Positions 5,819 through 6,968 of a stretch of 6,968 nucleotides of DNA are shown piece by piece. The position numbers and the translations under genes were made by a program. How positions within the stretch are numbered: the stretch's first letter is position 1; the number at the start of each line of letters is the position of its first letter. This DNA comes from Bacteroidota bacterium (GTDB lineage: Bacteria > Bacteroidota > Bacteroidia > B-17B0 > B-17BO). Under the pieces are notes generated by a model that worked only from the letters and a program-made list of their open reading frames with translations, did no database searches and was not told the origin of the DNA. The stretch lies in contig CANHPI010000145.1 in NCBI GenBank assembly GCA_947462425.1, positions 1-6,968 of the forward strand, given 5' to 3'.

Positions 5819-6732
5819 TTACCACCACTTTCATTATTGCCTGGGCTTACTCCGCTCCAACTTGATAAATGATGTTCGTTAGGGAATTGTTTCATGTCAA
5901 CTCCTATTTCACTTATTATGGCTATTGCGCTATCTTTACCAATGCCGTCTATAGTTTGAAGTAAGTCTAATTCTACTTGGTATTTTTCTATTGCTTTTTC
6001 TATTTGCAAATCTAGTTTGGTAATTAAAGCTTCGTTTACATCTATGCTTTCTCTTGCCATTTGTAACATAAAGCGATGATGGTCTGTAACTTTACCTTCT
6101 AATGCTTTTTTAATAGTTTCTTTATCCGCTTGTATTTTTCCATGTGCAAATAATATCAACTTTTCCACATCAGTTTCTCCTACTGTGATTGCATTCACTA
6201 TTTTAGTGGCACTTACTCCTTGTACATCGCTTACTACCGAACTTAGTTTTACATTACAATCCTCAAGTATTTTTATCATCCTGTTTTTTTCGGAGGCAAC
6301 CACTTGTGTTTTTTTGTTTTTGTATCTTACTAAATCTCTCAGTTCTCTTATATTTACTGGTGGTATAAAACTTCCTTTAAGCAATCCACTCAATAGTAAT
6401 TTACTTAACCAGGCACTGTCTTTTTTATCCGTTTTATGTCCGGGTATGTTTTTCACATGACGTGCATTAACTAATATAATTTCAAAAGTATCGTCTTCAA
6501 GCACATTAAATACAGGCTTCCAATAAATACCAGTACTTTCCATCGCAATATGCGTTACGCCTTGTTGCTTGCACCAATCTCTTAAATCTGTCAAAGAACT
6601 TGTAAAGGAGCTAAATTCTTTTGTTTCATAATCTTTGCTACTGCTCCTTATAGTAGCTACGATTGTGTCTTTGTGTACATCTAACCCACAACCAACACCA
6701 ATGACTTGTTGAAATTGAATCTCTTTTTTCAT
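5767..6732 (-). CDS. IS110-family transposase, N-terminal and catalytic part (frame ends early)
   Basis: This is a DNA recombinase of the IS110 family, which moves the element using a RuvC-like DEDD domain and a C-terminal serine domain. Counting from the ATG at 6730-6732, the acidic residues are Asp18 (GLDVHKD), Glu65 (AMESTGIYW), Asp102 and Asp105 (HKTDKKDSAWL). A long helical region with DLQIEKAIEKYQ follows, then a helix-hairpin-helix-like LLQTIDGIGKDSAIAIISEI and WSGVSPGNNESGGKKK with the presumed nucleophile Ser302. The zero frame runs through nine A residues (5812-5820) and stops at 5767 after 14 unrelated residues; family similarity continues in the -1 frame. I chose ATG 6732 over the upstream TTG at 6756 because that TTG lies in the promoter -7 element and adds basic residues not typical of the family. 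All catalytic residues precede the frame change. Confidence 0.85.
   Translation of the reverse strand: MKKEIQFQQVIGVGCGLDVHKDTIVATIRSSSKDYETKEFSSFTSSLTDLRDWCKQQGVTHIAMESTGIYWKPVFNVLEDDTFEIILVNARHVKNIPGHKTDKKDSAWLSKLLLSGLLKGSFIPPVNIRELRDLVRYKNKKTQVVASEKNRMIKILEDCNVKLSSVVSDVQGVSATKIVNAITVGETDVEKLILFAHGKIQADKETIKKALEGKVTDHHRFMLQMARESIDVNEALITKLDLQIEKAIEKYQVELDLLQTIDGIGKDSAIAIISEIGVDMKQFPNEHHLSSWSGVSPGNNESGGKKKVQEPSTATNTYKQP
5812..5820 (-). other. A9 slippery run at the transposase frame change
   Basis: The minus strand reads GGT GGT AAA AAA AAA GTA in the zero frame. Moving back one base gives AAA AAA AGT ACA and restores the family reading. Runs of nine A residues are known to support polymerase slippage and -1 ribosomal shifting, and they are also common sites of replication or assembly indels. 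Confidence 0.6.
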
Positions 6733-6753
6733 CGCTTTACGTTTTTGTTTCCA

Positions 6754-6761
6754 CAAAGATA
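6754..6761 (-). promoter_or_regulatory. -7 element of the transposase promoter
   Basis: The minus strand reads TATCTTTG, an exact TAnnTTTG match and identical to the leuS -7 element, 21 bases before the ATG at 6732. No convincing TTTG lies at the usual -33 distance, so the promoter is probably weak. Confidence 0.5.
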
Positions 6762-6788
6762 CGTCTTGCTATGTAAAACTCATTCGTG

Positions 6789-6811
6789 TTTGGGCGGCAA
6801 AGCCCCGTGGG
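6789..6811. other. GC-rich island at the upstream IS end
   Basis: The stretch TTTGGGCGGCAAAGCCCCGT (6789-6808) and the following GGG are strongly GC-rich within very AT-rich surroundings. GGGC (6792-6795) and GCCC (6802-6805) can pair around GGCAAA. It abuts repeat copy C and probably belongs to the IS end. Confidence 0.4.
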
Positions 6812-6813
6812 TA

Positions 6814-6823
6814 TTTCATATGT
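6814..6823. repeat. Right copy of 10-base direct repeat flanking the IS
   Basis: TTTCATATGT is identical to 5262-5271 and forms the start of repeat copy C. Identity does not extend outward (GTA before it here, GTT at the other copy; AGA after it here, GTT there). Confidence 0.5.
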
Positions 6824-6909
6824 AGATATTTATTTTTTTAATTGTCATATGCGATAACCATGTTATCTCTATTAATGCTATCACTAAAAGCAACATGGTT
6901 ATTTCATAT
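6815..6909 (-). repeat. Intercistronic 88-base hairpin repeat, copy C
   Basis: This copy has the same layout as A and B: TTCATATGTAGATATTTATT, a T-rich spacer, GTCATATG, then the perfect 11-pair stem ATAACCATGTT (6854-6864) with AACATGGTTAT (6892-6902), a 27-base loop, and the trailing TTCATAT. Stem and loop length equal those of copy B, while the loop sequence differs except at its ends (ATCT...GC). On the minus strand it begins within a few bases after the stop of the upstream gene and would run into the next gene if the IS were absent. Confidence 0.85.
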
Positions 6910-6911
6910 TT

Positions 6912-6968
6912 TTATTTATTAAAATGTTTAACCGTTGTTTTACTATTGTTTTCTACTTCTTTTAAAAA
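6912..6968 (-). CDS. C-terminal end of an unidentified gene
   Basis: The minus-strand frame entering from the right edge reads FLKEVENNSKTTVKHFNK and stops with TAA at 6912-6914, a few bases before repeat copy C. Eighteen lysine- and asparagine-rich residues do not allow identification. The call rests on position: copy B also starts just after the stop codon of the DUF5777-like gene, so a coding end here fits the same intercistronic pattern. It would be the upstream member of the interrupted operon. The other two minus-strand frames of this edge were not excluded. Confidence 0.4.
   Translation of the reverse strand, partial: FLKEVENNSKTTVKHFNK

Larger units (their letters stand above)
5272..6813 (-). 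mobile_element. IS110-family insertion sequence
   Basis: The transposase has the DEDD (RuvC-like) and serine domains of the IS110 family. The boundaries are inferred from the direct repeat TTTCATATGT at 5262-5271 and 6814-6823, giving about 1.54 kb, within the usual family size. There are no long terminal inverted repeats, as expected. A weak inverted match exists between ATGTGTTTT (5268-5276) and AAAACTCAT (6775-6783). The non-coding stretch downstream of the transposase (about 217 bases) is longer than that upstream (about 80), an arrangement closer to the IS1111 subgroup than to classic IS110. The element lies between repeat copy C and the DUF5777-like gene, so it appears to interrupt an operon. 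The exact ends are uncertain by tens of bases. Confidence 0.7.

Noticed and set aside
6733..6756. Upstream TTG start (6756) adding MWKQKRKA to the transposase
   Set aside because: The TTG is the last part of the TATCTTTG promoter element, so it would not be inside the transcript; ATG 6732 gives the usual family N-terminus.
4168..6909. 88-base repeats as integron attC sites
   Set aside because: They lie between genes and form hairpins, and IS1111 elements can target attC, but the required GTTRRRY and RYYYAAC core sites are not present at the arm ends and no integrase gene is seen.

Overview
The window looks like chromosomal DNA from a low-GC member of the Bacteroidota. The evidence is a promoter upstream of leuS that matches the Bacteroidota consensus exactly (TTTG, 19-base spacer, TAnnTTTG), the absence of Shine-Dalgarno sequences before start codons, signal peptides ending in SQ or AQ, and a secreted beta-barrel protein resembling the DUF5777 family next to a YceI-like protein. 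No genus can be named from sequence alone.

Left part (1-3630): the 3' portion of a response regulator receiver domain runs off the left edge. It is followed by a complete leuS (leucyl-tRNA synthetase, 960 aa) under its own promoter. leuS is unusual because its reading frame carries four short palindromic, GC-richer repeat units in surface-loop positions. All four are in frame and leave the catalytic and editing motifs intact. A strong bidirectional terminator separates leuS from the convergent genes to its right.

Right part (3630-6968, all genes on the minus strand): in transcription order there is the tail of an unknown gene, a copy of an 88-base hairpin repeat (copy C), an IS110-family insertion sequence, a DUF5777-like outer-membrane beta-barrel gene, two tandem copies of the same repeat (B and A), and a YceI-like secreted protein gene. 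The layout suggests an operon for cell-envelope proteins whose intercistronic gaps are filled by the repeat and which an IS110 element has interrupted at the start codon of the beta-barrel gene. The transposase is split by a -1 frame change at a run of nine A residues.

The most interesting signals are the invasion of leuS by palindromic units, the intercistronic hairpin repeat with a conserved stem and variable loop, and the octamer TTTCATAT. The octamer marks repeat edges, both start codons and both apparent IS edges, and it also occurs twice inside the IS non-coding end, where a guide (bridge) RNA could be encoded.
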